From assembly GCF_022761125.1 (NCBI RefSeq), contig NZ_JAKWJR010000006.1:124001-188000 (forward strand): a stretch of DNA of 64,000 nucleotides, in the 5' to 3' direction. The notes under the pieces were generated by a model, which searched no databases, had not been told where the DNA came from, and saw only the letters and a program-made list of their open reading frames with translations. The first letter of the stretch is position 1. Every line of letters begins with the position of its first letter. Source of the DNA: Nocardioides sp. SR21. Lineage in GTDB: Bacteria; Actinomycetota; Actinomycetes; Propionibacteriales; Nocardioidaceae. Positions 37,306 through 46,487 of this stretch are shown one piece after another. The position numbers and the translations under genes were made by a program.

Positions 37306-37347
37306 TGTGGGGGCGAAGCCCCCACAGGGTCACGGGGCGCAGCCCCG
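37306..37347. repeat. Tandem GC hairpins in the rpsZ-rpsH gap (REP-like)
   Basis: Two adjacent perfect hairpins: TGTGGGGGC-GAA-GCCCCCACA (37306-37326) and CGGGGC-GCA-GCCCCG (37333-37347). On the transcribed minus strand the loops read TTC and TGC. They could stabilise or attenuate the polycistronic mRNA. Confidence 0.7.
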
Positions 37348-37353
37348 AAATCC

Positions 37354-37539
37354 TTACCAGGAGGACTTGGTGACGCCGGGCAGCTCGCCGCGGTGCGCCA
37401 TCTCCCGCAGGCAGATGCGGCACAGGCCGAACTTGCGGTAGACGGCCTTCGGCCGGCCGCAGCGCTGGCAGCGGGTGTAGCCGCGGACAGCGAACTTCGG
37501 CTTGCGAGCGGCCTTGACCTTGAGCGCGGTCTTCGCCAT
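37354..37539 (-). CDS. rpsZ: 30S ribosomal protein S14, zinc-binding type Z
   Basis: 61 aa, the short C-plus S14. Zinc ligands in [20 protein letters not shown]; ends [17 protein letters not shown]. Lies in the usual rplE-rpsZ-rpsH order, one base after rplE. Confidence 0.96.
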
Positions 37540-37540
37540 G

Positions 37541-38113
37541 TCAGTTCTCCTTGAACGGGAAGCCGAGCTGCTTCAGCAGCGCGCGACCCTGCTCGTCGTT
37601 GGTGGCGGTCGTGACGATCGTGATGTCCATACCGCGCGAGCGGTCGATCCGGTCCTGGTCGATCTCGTGGAACATGACCTGCTCGGTGAGACCGAAGGTG
37701 TAGTTGCCGCGGCCGTCGAACTGGTTCGGGTTCAGGCCCCGGAAGTCGCGGATACGCGGCAGCGCGAGCGACAGCAGGCGGTCCAGGAACTCCCACATCC
37801 GGTCGCCGCGCAGCGTGGTGTGCGCACCGATCGGCATGCCCTCACGCAGCTTGAACTGCGCGATGGACTTGCGAGCCTTGGTCACGAGCGGCTTCTGGCC
37901 GGTGATCGCGGTGAGGTCCTTGACCGCACCCTCGATCAGCTTCGAGTCGCGAGCGGCCTCGCCGACACCCATGTTGACCACGATCTTGGTCAGGCCGGGC
38001 ACCTGCATGACGTTCGCGATGTCGAACTCGGACCGCAGCGCCGGGAGGATCTCCTCGCGGTAGCGGGTCTTGAGACGCGGGGTAACCGCGGCAGACGCAG
38101 TCGTCTCGGTCAT
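37541..38113 (-). CDS. rplE: 50S ribosomal protein L5
   Basis: 190 aa. 5S rRNA-binding protein with [22 protein letters not shown], the [30 protein letters not shown] block and [21 protein letters not shown]. Ends [17 protein letters not shown]. Confidence 0.97.
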
Positions 38114-38475
38114 CAGATTTCCTTACCGGTCTTGCGGGAGACGCGCACGGAGCGCTCCGCCTTGTAGGTCGAGCCGTCGGGGCGACGCTTGGTGACCTCG
38201 TCGCGGCGGAAGCCGACCCGGGTCACGCCGTCGCCCTCGACGAGCATGACGTTCGAGACGTGGATCGGCGCCTCGGCGGTGATGATGCCGCCGGTGGTGC
38301 CGGCGCGACCGCCCTGGTTGACGACCTTGGTGTGCCGCTTGATGCGGTTCACGCCCTCGACGATCACGCGGTTCTCCTCACGGAGGACCTGGATGACCTT
38401 GCCTTCGGCGCCCTTGTCCTTGCCAGCGATCACCTTGACGGTGTCGCCCTTCTTGATGTTCACGCTCTTGGCCAT
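38113..38475 (-). CDS. rplX: 50S ribosomal protein L24
   Basis: 120 aa. KOW motif at the start ([25 protein letters not shown]), assembly initiator for the 50S subunit. Start and rplN stop are 2 bp apart; its stop overlaps the rplE start by one base. Confidence 0.96.
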   Translation of the reverse strand: MAKSVNIKKGDTVKVIAGKDKGAEGKVIQVLREENRVIVEGVNRIKRHTKVVNQGGRAGTTGGIITAEAPIHVSNVMLVEGDGVTRVGFRRDEVTKRRPDGSTYKAERSVRVSRKTGKEI

Positions 38476-38477
38476 GT

Positions 38478-38846
38478 TCAGAGCACCTCCGGTGCGAGCG
38501 AGATGATCTTCATGAACTTCTTCTCGCGCAGCTCGCGGCCGACGGGACCGAAGATGCGGGTGCCTCGCGGCTCCCCGTCGTTCTTCAGAATGACGGCGGC
38601 GTTCTCGTCGAAGCGGATGTACGAACCGTCCGGCCGACGGCGCTCCTTGACGGTGCGCACGATGACGGCCTTGACGACGTCACCCTTCTTCACGTTGCCA
38701 CCGGGGATCGCGTCCTTCACGGTGGCGACGATGACGTCGCCGATGCCGGCGTAGCGGCGACCCGAGCCACCGAGAACACGGATGCAGAGGATCTCCTTCG
38801 CACCGGTGTTGTCGGCGACCTTGAGTCGCGACTCCTGCTGAATCAT
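38478..38846 (-). CDS. rplN: 50S ribosomal protein L14
   Basis: 122 aa. [28 protein letters not shown] and the C-terminal [28 protein letters not shown] are canonical. Lies at the subunit interface and binds RsfS. First gene of the spc-type block, 67 bp after rpsQ. Confidence 0.97.
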   Translation of the reverse strand: MIQQESRLKVADNTGAKEILCIRVLGGSGRRYAGIGDVIVATVKDAIPGGNVKKGDVVKAVIVRTVKERRRPDGSYIRFDENAAVILKNDGEPRGTRIFGPVGRELREKKFMKIISLAPEVL

Positions 38847-38913
38847 TTCTTCTCCTGGTTGTCGTGCCGGTTCTCAGTGCCTCAGGGGCAGTGAGCCTGG
38901 CCGAACGGGTGGA

Positions 38914-39183
38914 TTACTTGGCCTTCTCGAGGACCTGGACGACGCGCCAGCGCTTGGTGGCCGACAGCGGGCGGGTCTCCATGATCAGGACCCGGTCGCC
39001 GATGCCGCACTCGTTCTGCTCGTCGTGCGCCTTGAGCTTGCTCGTGCGGCGCATGACCTTGCCGTAGAGCGCGTGCTTGACGCGGTCCTCGACGGTCACG
39101 ACGACGGTCTTGTCCATCTTGTCGGAGACGACCAGGCCCTCACGGGTCTTGCGGGCGTTCCGCTCTGCGGTCTGCTCGCTCAT
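38914..39183 (-). CDS. rpsQ: 30S ribosomal protein S17
   Basis: 89 aa. OB-fold protein: [35 protein letters not shown], then [27 protein letters not shown] overlap with rpmC. Confidence 0.96.
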   Translation of the reverse strand: MSEQTAERNARKTREGLVVSDKMDKTVVVTVEDRVKHALYGKVMRRTSKLKAHDEQNECGIGDRVLIMETRPLSATKRWRVVQVLEKAK

Positions 39184-39422
39184 GCGTCACCATCCTCGTT
39201 GCTGTTCTGACCCGGGGCGGTCCGGATGCCGAGCTCGCGCTCACGCACCACGGTGTAGATCCGGGCGATGTCCTTCTTGACCGTGCGGAGCCGGCCGTGG
39301 CTCTCCAGCTGGCCGGTGGCCGCCTGGAAGCGGAGGTTGAAGAGCTCCTCCTTGGCCTCACGCAGCTTGGCCTCGAGGTCGACGGCGTTCAGCTCGTCGA
39401 GCTCGTGAGCAGTGGTAGCCAT
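39180..39422 (-). CDS. rpmC: 50S ribosomal protein L29
   Basis: 80 aa. Two-helix L29 ([42 protein letters not shown]) plus a short acidic C-terminal tail. Located at the tunnel exit, contacting SRP and trigger factor with L23. Overlaps rplP by one base and rpsQ by four. Confidence 0.95.
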   Translation of the reverse strand: MATTAHELDELNAVDLEAKLREAKEELFNLRFQAATGQLESHGRLRTVKKDIARIYTVVRERELGIRTAPGQNSNEDGDA

Positions 39423-39841
39423 CAGAATTCACCTGCTTCGCGGGAGATGAACCGGCACTTCATCGGGAGCTTGTGCATCGCACGGCGCATGGCCTCGCGG
39501 GCAACGTCCTCGTCCACACCGGAGAGTTCGAACATGACACGGCCCGGCTTGACGTTGGCGATCCACCACTCCGGCGAACCCTTACCGGAACCCATGCGGG
39601 TCTCGGCAGGCTTCTTGGTCAGCGGGCGGTCCGGGTAGATGTTGATCCAGACCTTGCCGCCACGCTTGATGTGACGGGTCATGGCGATACGGGCCGACTC
39701 GATCTGTCGGTTGGTCACGTAGTGACCCTCGATCGCCTGGATGCCGAAGTCACCGAAGGCGAGGCGGGTGCCACCCTTGGCCGCACCGGTCCGCTTGGGG
39801 TGGTGCTGCTTGCGGTGCTTGACACGACGGGGCATCAGCAT
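39422..39841 (-). CDS. rplP: 50S ribosomal protein L16
   Basis: 139 aa ([25 protein letters not shown]). A-site tRNA-contacting protein; [44 protein letters not shown] is diagnostic. Three bases after the rpsC stop. Confidence 0.97.
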   Translation of the reverse strand: MLMPRRVKHRKQHHPKRTGAAKGGTRLAFGDFGIQAIEGHYVTNRQIESARIAMTRHIKRGGKVWINIYPDRPLTKKPAETRMGSGKGSPEWWIANVKPGRVMFELSGVDEDVAREAMRRAMHKLPMKCRFISREAGEF

Positions 39842-39844
39842 GGC

Positions 39845-40684
39845 TCAGGCCTCCTTCGGGGTCTCAGCTGCGGGCGCCTCGGCCGGAGCCTCGGCGGCGG
39901 GAGCGGCGTCGCCGCGGTCCGAGCGGGTCGGACGGTCGCTGCGCGAGCCACGGCTCGGGCGGTCGGCGCCACGGGCGCCACCACGGGCACCGTCACGCGC
40001 ACCGCCACGACCGGGAACACCGGCGCGGGCAGCGGCCTGGGCCTGACGCTCGGCACGGGTGCCGGCGACCTCGCCCTTGTAGATCCAGACCTTCACGCCG
40101 ATGCGGCCGAAGGTCGTGCGGGCCTCGTAGAAGCCGTAGTCGATGTCGGCACGCAGCGTGTGCAGCGGGACGCGACCCTCGCGGTAGAACTCGGTGCGCG
40201 ACATCTCGGCGCCGTTGAGGCGGCCGGAGCACTGGATCCGGATGCCCTTGGCACCGGAACGCATCGAGGTCTGCATCGCCTTGCGCATCGCGCGACGGAA
40301 CTGCACGCGGCCCGACAGCTGCTCGGCCACACCCTGGGCGACCAGCTGCGCGTCGATCTCGGGGTTCTTGACCTCGAGGATGTTCAGCTGGACCTGCTTG
40401 CCCGTGAGCTTCTCGAGCTCACCGCGGATGCGGTCGGCCTCGGCGCCGCGGCGACCGATGACGATGCCCGGGCGGGCCGTGTGGATGTCCACGCGGACCC
40501 GGTCACGGGTGCGCTCGATCTCGACCTTGGAGATGCCGGCCCGCTCCATGCCCTTGGAGAGCAGCTTGCGGATGGCGACGTCCTCGCCGACGTACGACTT
40601 GTAGAGCTTGTCGGCGTACCAACGGCTCTTGTGGTCGGTCGAGATGCCCAGGCGGAAGCCGTTCGGGTTGATCTTCTGACCCAT
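39845..40684 (-). CDS. rpsC: 30S ribosomal protein S3 with long Arg/Gly/Ala tail
   Basis: 279 aa. Type II KH domain ([24 protein letters not shown], 72-95) and C-terminal S3 domain to about 210; then a 69-residue low-complexity extension ([18 protein letters not shown] and later [19 protein letters not shown]) that switches from basic to acidic. S3 is part of the mRNA entry helicase, so the tail would sit near the entry channel. Confidence 0.96.
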   Translation of the reverse strand: MGQKINPNGFRLGISTDHKSRWYADKLYKSYVGEDVAIRKLLSKGMERAGISKVEIERTRDRVRVDIHTARPGIVIGRRGAEADRIRGELEKLTGKQVQLNILEVKNPEIDAQLVAQGVAEQLSGRVQFRRAMRKAMQTSMRSGAKGIRIQCSGRLNGAEMSRTEFYREGRVPLHTLRADIDYGFYEARTTFGRIGVKVWIYKGEVAGTRAERQAQAAARAGVPGRGGARDGARGGARGADRPSRGSRSDRPTRSDRGDAAPAAEAPAEAPAAETPKEA

Positions 40685-41109
40685 TACTTCTTGCCACCCT
40701 TCTTGGCGCCAGCAACGTCGGCCGGCTGCACGACCAGCGTGATGTGGCTCGTGCGCTTGTTGATCCGCGTCGCGCGACCCTGCGCGCGGGGACGCCAGCG
40801 CTTCATGGTCGGACCCTCGTCCACCTGCGCGTTGGAGACGACCAGGTCGCTGCGGTCGAGGCCCTCAGTGGTCTCGGCGTTGGCGATGGCGCTCTCCAGC
40901 ACCTTGTAGACGGTCTCCGAGGCGGCCTGCGGCGCGAACTGCAGCAGCGACAGGGCCTCGTCGACGGGGAGACCACGGACCATGTCGACGACACGGCGGG
41001 CCTTCATCGGGGTGATGCGCTGGTAGCGGGCACTCGCGAAGGCGCCCGGCTGGCCGCCCAGGAGCGACTCGCGACGCGCGCTGGTGCGCATGCGCTCAGT
41101 GGTGCTCAT
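40684..41109 (-). CDS. rplV: 50S ribosomal protein L22
   Basis: 141 aa. [28 protein letters not shown] start of the core after a ~25-residue N-terminal lead, and the long tunnel hairpin [24 protein letters not shown]. Ends in a basic [10 protein letters not shown] tail. Macrolide-site neighbour. Confidence 0.96.
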   Translation of the reverse strand: MSTTERMRTSARRESLLGGQPGAFASARYQRITPMKARRVVDMVRGLPVDEALSLLQFAPQAASETVYKVLESAIANAETTEGLDRSDLVVSNAQVDEGPTMKRWRPRAQGRATRINKRTSHITLVVQPADVAGAKKGGKK

Positions 41110-41387
41110 CGACGACGTCCCTTCCGGTCTTCCTTGACGTGTCCGCGGTAGGTGCGGGTCGGGGCGAACTCCCCGAGCTTGTGACCCACCATCGCGTCGG
41201 TCACGAACACGGGAACGTGCTTGCGACCGTCGTGCACGGCGATCGTGTGCCCGATCATGTCCGGCACGATCATCGAGCGGCGCGACCAGGTCTTGATGAC
41301 GTTGTGGCTGCCCTTCTCGTTCTCCGCGTCCACCTTCTTCTGCAGGTGGCCGTCGACGAAGGGGCCCTTCTTCAGGCTGCGAGGCAT
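41106..41387 (-). CDS. rpsS: 30S ribosomal protein S19
   Basis: 93 aa. [47 protein letters not shown] and [16 protein letters not shown] are all canonical. Head protein forming a complex with S13. ATGA overlap with rplV. Confidence 0.97.
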   Translation of the reverse strand: MPRSLKKGPFVDGHLQKKVDAENEKGSHNVIKTWSRRSMIVPDMIGHTIAVHDGRKHVPVFVTDAMVGHKLGEFAPTRTYRGHVKEDRKGRRR

Positions 41388-41392
41388 CTCAG

Positions 41393-42229
<837 letters not shown>

Positions 42230-42258
42230 GTCTCAGTCCTCGTTATCCAGCTGCCCGG

Positions 42259-42564
42259 TCAGGAGACCGGACCTCCGAAGATGTCGATGCGGTGGCCCTC
42301 GGCGAGGCTGACGATCGCGCGCTTGGTGTCCTTGCGCTTGCCGAGACCGTTGCGGGTCCGGCGCGTCTTGCCCTGGCGGTTGATCGTGTTGACCGACGTC
42401 ACCTTGACGTTGAACACCTTCTCGACCGCGATCTTGATCTCGGTCTTGTTCGCGTCCGGGTGCACCAGGAAGGTGTACTTGTTCGCGTCGAGGAGGCTGT
42501 AGCTCTTCTCGGACACGACCGGCGCGAGCAGGATGTCGCGGTGGTCCTTGTGCAGGGTGCTCAC
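42259..42564 (-). CDS. rplW: 50S ribosomal protein L23
   Basis: 101 aa. [43 protein letters not shown] is typical; docks trigger factor and SRP at the tunnel exit. Overlaps rplD by 4 bp. Confidence 0.96.
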   Translation of the reverse strand: MSTLHKDHRDILLAPVVSEKSYSLLDANKYTFLVHPDANKTEIKIAVEKVFNVKVTSVNTINRQGKTRRTRNGLGKRKDTKRAIVSLAEGHRIDIFGGPVS

Positions 42565-43343
42565 TTGGCAGCCTCCTCGGTCTTCGCAGTGCCGTTCACG
42601 AAGGCGTCGTAGGCGCCCTGCGTGAAGACCACGTCGTCAGACGCCAGCACGTCGTAGGTGTTGAGCTGGTCGACAGCCACGATGTGCACCTGCGGCGCGT
42701 TGCGCAGCGAGAGCCAGGTGACGGAGTCGGTCCGCTCGAGCACGACGAGGAAGCGGTTCCGCTCGGCCAGCGTCGACAGCGCCGCGAGAGCGGAGCGAGT
42801 CGACGGCTTGTCGGCGGAGATCAGCGCGTCCACGACGTGGATCCGGTCGTTGCGCGCCCGGTCCGAGAGGGCACCGCGGAGAGCGGCGGCCTTCATCTTC
42901 TTGGGGGTGCGCTGGTCGTAGCTGCGCGGCTGCGGGCCGTGGACGGTGCCACCGCCGGCGAACTGCGGCGCGCGGGTCGAGCCCTGGCGGGCGCGGCCGG
43001 TGCCCTTCTGCTTGTAGGGCTTGCGGCCACCACCGCGGACCTCGCCGCGGGTCTTGGTGGCGTGCGTGCCCTGGCGAGCAGCGGCCTGCTGCGCGACGAC
43101 GACCTGGTGGATGAGCGGGATGTTGAGCTCCACGTCGAAGATCTCGGCGGGGAAGTCGACCTTGGCGGCCTTCGGAGCAGCCGTCTTCGCGGCGGTCTTC
43201 TTGGCAGCGGTCTTCTTCGCAGCGGGCTTCTCAGCAGCCGGCGTCTCCGCCGTCTTCTTCGCAGCCGTCTTCTTCGCCGCGGTCTTCTTGGCGGGCTTCT
43301 CGGCCGCCGTCTCCTCGGGAGTGGTCTTCTCGTTGTCAGCCAT
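42561..43343 (-). CDS. rplD: 50S ribosomal protein L4 with Lys/Ala-rich N-terminal extension
   Basis: 260 aa. From about residue 61 it is a normal L4 ([25 protein letters not shown], then the tunnel loop [20 protein letters not shown]). Residues 1-60 replace the usual 10-20-residue start with repeated KKTAAKK/EKPAAKK units like histone H1 tails, with acidic residues at the very front. ATG at 43343 is three bases from the rplC stop, so the extension is in the coupled reading frame and probably translated. Confidence 0.95.
   Translation of the reverse strand: MADNEKTTPEETAAEKPAKKTAAKKTAAKKTAETPAAEKPAAKKTAAKKTAAKTAAPKAAKVDFPAEIFDVELNIPLIHQVVVAQQAAARQGTHATKTRGEVRGGGRKPYKQKGTGRARQGSTRAPQFAGGGTVHGPQPRSYDQRTPKKMKAAALRGALSDRARNDRIHVVDALISADKPSTRSALAALSTLAERNRFLVVLERTDSVTWLSLRNAPQVHIVAVDQLNTYDVLASDDVVFTQGAYDAFVNGTAKTEEAAK
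43186..43300. repeat. Imperfect 12-15-bp tandem repeats coding for the L4 extension
   Basis: Repeated GCGGTCTTCTTGGC / GCCGTCTTCTTCGC units on the plus strand correspond to [10 protein letters not shown] on the minus strand. The repeat is coding and in frame; unit number could vary between strains by slippage. Confidence 0.6.
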
Positions 43344-43345
43344 GA

Positions 43346-44002
43346 TCAGACCTCCGTCTTCTTGGCGGCCGAGCGGAGGACCACGAGACCACCCTTGGGG
43401 CCGGGAACGGCACCCTTGAGGAGGATCAGGCCCTTCTCGACGTCGACGGCGTGCACGGTGACGTTCTGGGTGGTGACGGTGTCAGTACCCATCCGGCCGG
43501 CCATGCGGACGCCCTTGAACACGCGGCCGGGGGTGGCGCAGGCGCCGATCGAGCCCGGCTTGCGGTGGTTGCGGTGCGCACCGTGCGACGCGGAGACACC
43601 CGCGAAGCCGTGGCGCTTCATCACACCGGCGAAACCCTTGCCCTTGCTGGTGCCGGTCACGTCGATGTCGTCGCCAGCGGCGAACGTGTCGACGGGCAGC
43701 TCCTGGCCCACGGTGTAGTCGGCGGCGGTGGCCGTGCGGATCTCGACCACGTGGCGGCGCGGCGTGGTGCCCGCCTTGCCGAAGTGGCCGGCCTGCGGCT
43801 TGTTCACCTTGCGGCCGTCGATCTCACCGAAGCCGACCTGGATGGCGTTGTAGCCATCGGTCGCGGGAGTGCGGACCTGGGTCACCACGTTGGTGCTGGC
43901 CGCGATCACGGTCACGGGGACGATCTTGTTGTTCTCGTCCCAGAGCTGGGTCATGCCGAGCTTGGTGCCCAGCAGGCCCTTCACATTGCGTTCGAAAGTC
44001 AT
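43346..44002 (-). CDS. rplC: 50S ribosomal protein L3
   Basis: 218 aa. [27 protein letters not shown], and the conserved [13 protein letters not shown]...[14 protein letters not shown] core loop that reaches the peptidyl-transferase centre; the Gln methylated by PrmB in E. coli corresponds to the region around this loop. Twelve bases after rpsJ. Confidence 0.97.
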   Translation of the reverse strand: MTFERNVKGLLGTKLGMTQLWDENNKIVPVTVIAASTNVVTQVRTPATDGYNAIQVGFGEIDGRKVNKPQAGHFGKAGTTPRRHVVEIRTATAADYTVGQELPVDTFAAGDDIDVTGTSKGKGFAGVMKRHGFAGVSASHGAHRNHRKPGSIGACATPGRVFKGVRMAGRMGTDTVTTQNVTVHAVDVEKGLILLKGAVPGPKGGLVVLRSAAKKTEV

Positions 44003-44013
44003 GTCAGGCGACC

Positions 44014-44322
44014 TCAGAGCTTGATCTCGATGTCGACGCCGGCAGGCAGGTCGAGGCGCATCAGCGAGTCGACGGTCTTCGGCGTGGGGTCGATGATGTC
44101 GATGAGGCGCTTGTGCGTGCGCATCTCGAAGTGCTCGCGGGAGTCCTTGTACTTGTGCGGCGAGCGAATGACGCAGTAGACGTTCTTCTCGGTCGGCAGC
44201 GGCACCGGGCCGGCGACCTTGGCACCCGTGCGGGTGACCGTGTCCACGATCTTGCGCGCCGAGGTGTCGATCACCTCGTGGTCATAGGCCTTGAGCCTGA
44301 TGCGGATCTTCTGTCCCGCCAT
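44014..44322 (-). CDS. rpsJ: 30S ribosomal protein S10
   Basis: 102 aa from the ATG at 44322 ([19 protein letters not shown]). [32 protein letters not shown] is canonical; ends [10 protein letters not shown]. Also NusE in transcription antitermination. First gene of the S10 operon with a leader of up to ~300 nt. In most actinobacteria tuf lies close upstream; here it is 19.5 kb away. Confidence 0.97.
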   Translation of the reverse strand: MAGQKIRIRLKAYDHEVIDTSARKIVDTVTRTGAKVAGPVPLPTEKNVYCVIRSPHKYKDSREHFEMRTHKRLIDIIDPTPKTVDSLMRLDLPAGVDIEIKL

Positions 44323-44627
44323 AGGTAGCTCGTCCTTCTCCATCAGTACCGCGTGCTTGTCCCGGGACGTCCTCCGAATTGAGTCGGTCCCACCCCGTGC
44401 TTCCCATCTGACCCCGGCTCCGACCCCCGCGGTCGGGCGTGTCGCGCATGTTTCACGCAACACGAGACCGGGATCTCGCTGGTGTTGGATGGCGCCCGAC
44501 GGTTCGTCGAGCAGATCGGGTCTCCAGGTTCGGTGCGGCACATGCCGACTGCTGACCTGTCAGGAGACGCGATTCAGAAGTCAAGATGTGTGGCGCACCC
44601 CGGCAACCCAGCCGAAGCAACCGGACT

Positions 44628-44656
44628 ATCTTGGCAGACATCGCGCCCCACACCAA
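44628..44656 (-). promoter_or_regulatory. Candidate S10 operon promoter (extended -10)
   Basis: On the minus strand, TTGGTG (44651-44656), 17 bp spacer ending TGC, then CAAGAT (44628-44633), an extended -10 arrangement. Transcription would start near 44621, giving a ~300-nt leader that includes a CCGACC/GGTCGG hairpin at 44420-44436. A TTGACT at 44579-44584 is a competing -35 with a poorer -10. Confidence 0.4.
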
Positions 44657-44666
44657 ATTCAGCGCC

Positions 44667-44698
44667 CGGGGTGATCCGAGCTTGCTCGGAGCACCCCG
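44667..44698. repeat. Inverted repeat upstream of the S10 promoter
   Basis: CGGGGTG-AT-CCGAGC / GCTCGG-AG-CACCCCG around a 2-nt TT centre (44667-44681 with 44684-44698). It lies directly upstream of the proposed -35 and could be an operator, or a terminator protecting the S10 operon from upstream transcription. Confidence 0.5.
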
Positions 44699-44807
44699 AT
44701 CCAGGCGCGAGGTCGAGGGCGTCGACGGGGACATGCGCTCCAGCGCGTGGGCCCGTGACGTGTCCCGAAACCGGCCTGCTCGAGCAGTCGATCGGCGGCT
44801 CGGCAGG

Positions 44808-44846
44808 GTGGTGTCGAGGCTCGCTTCGCTCGCACCTCGACCACCG
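44808..44846. repeat. GGTGGTGTCGAGG...CCTCGACCACC dispersed palindrome
   Basis: Arms GGTGG(TG)TCGAGG and CCTCGACCACC flank CTCGCTTCGCTCGCA. This belongs to the same palindrome type as 26074-26123. It ends 19 bp before the next gene's ATG, where it could affect translation. The rest of the 543-bp rpsJ-dehydrogenase gap shows no gene. Confidence 0.6.
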
Positions 44847-44865
44847 AGGCCGCTATCGTCCTGTC

Positions 44866-45990
44866 ATGCAGAACGAGAACACGTTCTATTCCGGCGTCCA
44901 CGCGGACGGTACGACGGTACCTGTCGCGGTGTGGGGAACGGGAAACATGGGTCGCGCCGCGATCCGGTCCGTGGCCGCCCACCCGGGCCTCGAGCTCAGC
45001 GCGGTCATCACCTCGACGCCTGAGAAGGCCGGCCGCGACGCCGGCGACCTGGCCGATCTCGGCCGCGACCTCGGCGTCCTCACCACCACGGACGTGGACG
45101 CCGCCCTCGCGGGCGCCGGCGCGGTCGCGTACATGGCGTCGGGCGACATCCGGCCGGACGGCGCGCTCGACGACGTCGCCCGCTGCCTGCGCGCCGGGAA
45201 GGTCGTGGTCACCCCCGCTCTCTATGCGCTGTACGACCACCGCAGCGCTCCGGACGAGGTGACCGCTCCCCTGCTGGAGGCCGCGAAGCAGGGGGGCTCC
45301 GCATTCTTCGCCAGCGGGGTCGACCCGGGCTGGGGCAACGACGTGCTACCGGTGCTGCTCAGCGGACTGGGCGGGACGATCGACGAGGTCCGCTGCCAGG
45401 AGATCTTCGACTACTCGACCTACGACCAGCCGGACTCCGTGCGGTTCCTCGTCGGGATGGGCGAACCGATGGCGTACGAACCCCCGATGGTGGCGCCCGG
45501 CGTCCCGACGATGGTGTGGGGCGGGCAGGTCCGGATGATCGCCCGGGCGCTCGGCGTCGAGCTCGACGAGATCCGCGAGACGCTCGAGCGCCGCCCACTG
45601 GACGGCGACGTCACCAACGGCATGGGCCTGTTCGCCGCGGGCACCCAGGGCGCGCTCCGCTTCGAGGTGCAGGGCGTGGTCGACGGGGAGCCGCGGATCG
45701 TGGTCGAGCACGTCACCCGCATCGACCCCGGCTGCGCCACCGACTGGCCGGTGCCCCCGGACGGCGGCGCCGGCGCCCACCGGGTCGTCATCGAGGGTCG
45801 GCCGCGGATCGAGGTCAGCCTCGAGGCGACCGACGAGGGCGACAACCGGGCCGCCGGCGGCAACGCCACGGCCGCGAACCGCCTGGTCAACGCGATCCCG
45901 TGGCTGACCACTGTCGAGCCGGGCCTGTACGACGGCCTCGACGTACCCCTCTCGCCCGCGCGCGGGCGCATCGGAAGGAGCAGCAGGTGA
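44866..45990 (+). CDS. NAD(P)H-dependent amine dehydrogenase-family protein (DapB-like)
   Basis: 374 aa from the ATG at 44866; upstream open frame is noncoding. N-terminal Rossmann fold with GTGNMG (24-29) and the dihydrodipicolinate-reductase-like ELSAVITSTPEKAGRDAG segment, then a substrate domain containing FASGVDPGWGNDVLPV, typical of 2,4-diaminopentanoate-dehydrogenase-like proteins. Substrate unknown. GTGA overlap with the AhpD-like gene indicates a two-gene operon. Confidence 0.8.
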   Translation: MQNENTFYSGVHADGTTVPVAVWGTGNMGRAAIRSVAAHPGLELSAVITSTPEKAGRDAGDLADLGRDLGVLTTTDVDAALAGAGAVAYMASGDIRPDGALDDVARCLRAGKVVVTPALYALYDHRSAPDEVTAPLLEAAKQGGSAFFASGVDPGWGNDVLPVLLSGLGGTIDEVRCQEIFDYSTYDQPDSVRFLVGMGEPMAYEPPMVAPGVPTMVWGGQVRMIARALGVELDEIRETLERRPLDGDVTNGMGLFAAGTQGALRFEVQGVVDGEPRIVVEHVTRIDPGCATDWPVPPDGGAGAHRVVIEGRPRIEVSLEATDEGDNRAAGGNATAANRLVNAIPWLTTVEPGLYDGLDVPLSPARGRIGRSSR

Positions 45991-46478
45991 TCGTCGACGT
46001 CCCGGAGGACAAGGACCCGATCATGTACGTCTGGGGCGAGATGGTGCCGGGCATCGGCCACCCCGCCTCCAAGTTCTCGATGGCGGTCTACGAGCACTCC
46101 ACGCTCGGGCTGCGCGAGTTCGAGGCGGCCCGGCTGCGGATCGCGCAGATCAACGGCTGCCTGTTCTGCCAGGACTGGCGCACCGAGCGGGACGGGACCA
46201 AGGTCGAGGAGACGTTCGCCGACGCGGTCACCGACTGGCGGATCACGCCCGACTTCGACGAGCGCACCCGGCTCGCGGCGGAGTACGCCGAGCGGTACGC
46301 CGAGGACCACCACGGACTGGACGAGGGCTTCTGGACGCGGATGAAGGCGGAGTACACCGACAAGGAGATCGTCGAGCTGTCGATGTGCCTGGGGTCGTGG
46401 CTCGCGTTCGGCCGGCTCAACCACGTGCTCGGCCTCGATGCCGCCTGCGTGCTGCCGAGTCACTTGTCCAGCCACTAG
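45987..46478 (+). CDS. Carboxymuconolactone decarboxylase-family (AhpD-like) protein
   Basis: 163 aa, GTG start at 45987 coupled to the dehydrogenase. The AhpD core INGCLFCQDWR has the redox pair Cys58/Cys61; the downstream EIVELSMCLGSWLAFGRLNHVLGLD helix is also typical. Probably a thiol-disulfide or peroxidase-type protein rather than a true decarboxylase. Partner unknown. Confidence 0.84.
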   Translation: MIVDVPEDKDPIMYVWGEMVPGIGHPASKFSMAVYEHSTLGLREFEAARLRIAQINGCLFCQDWRTERDGTKVEETFADAVTDWRITPDFDERTRLAAEYAERYAEDHHGLDEGFWTRMKAEYTDKEIVELSMCLGSWLAFGRLNHVLGLDAACVLPSHLSSH

Positions 46479-46487
46479 GTTGTGCCC

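Noticed and set aside
43186..43300. Possible CRISPR-like or minisatellite array
   Set aside because: Units are 12-15 bp without spacers and encode the in-frame KKTAA repeats of L4.
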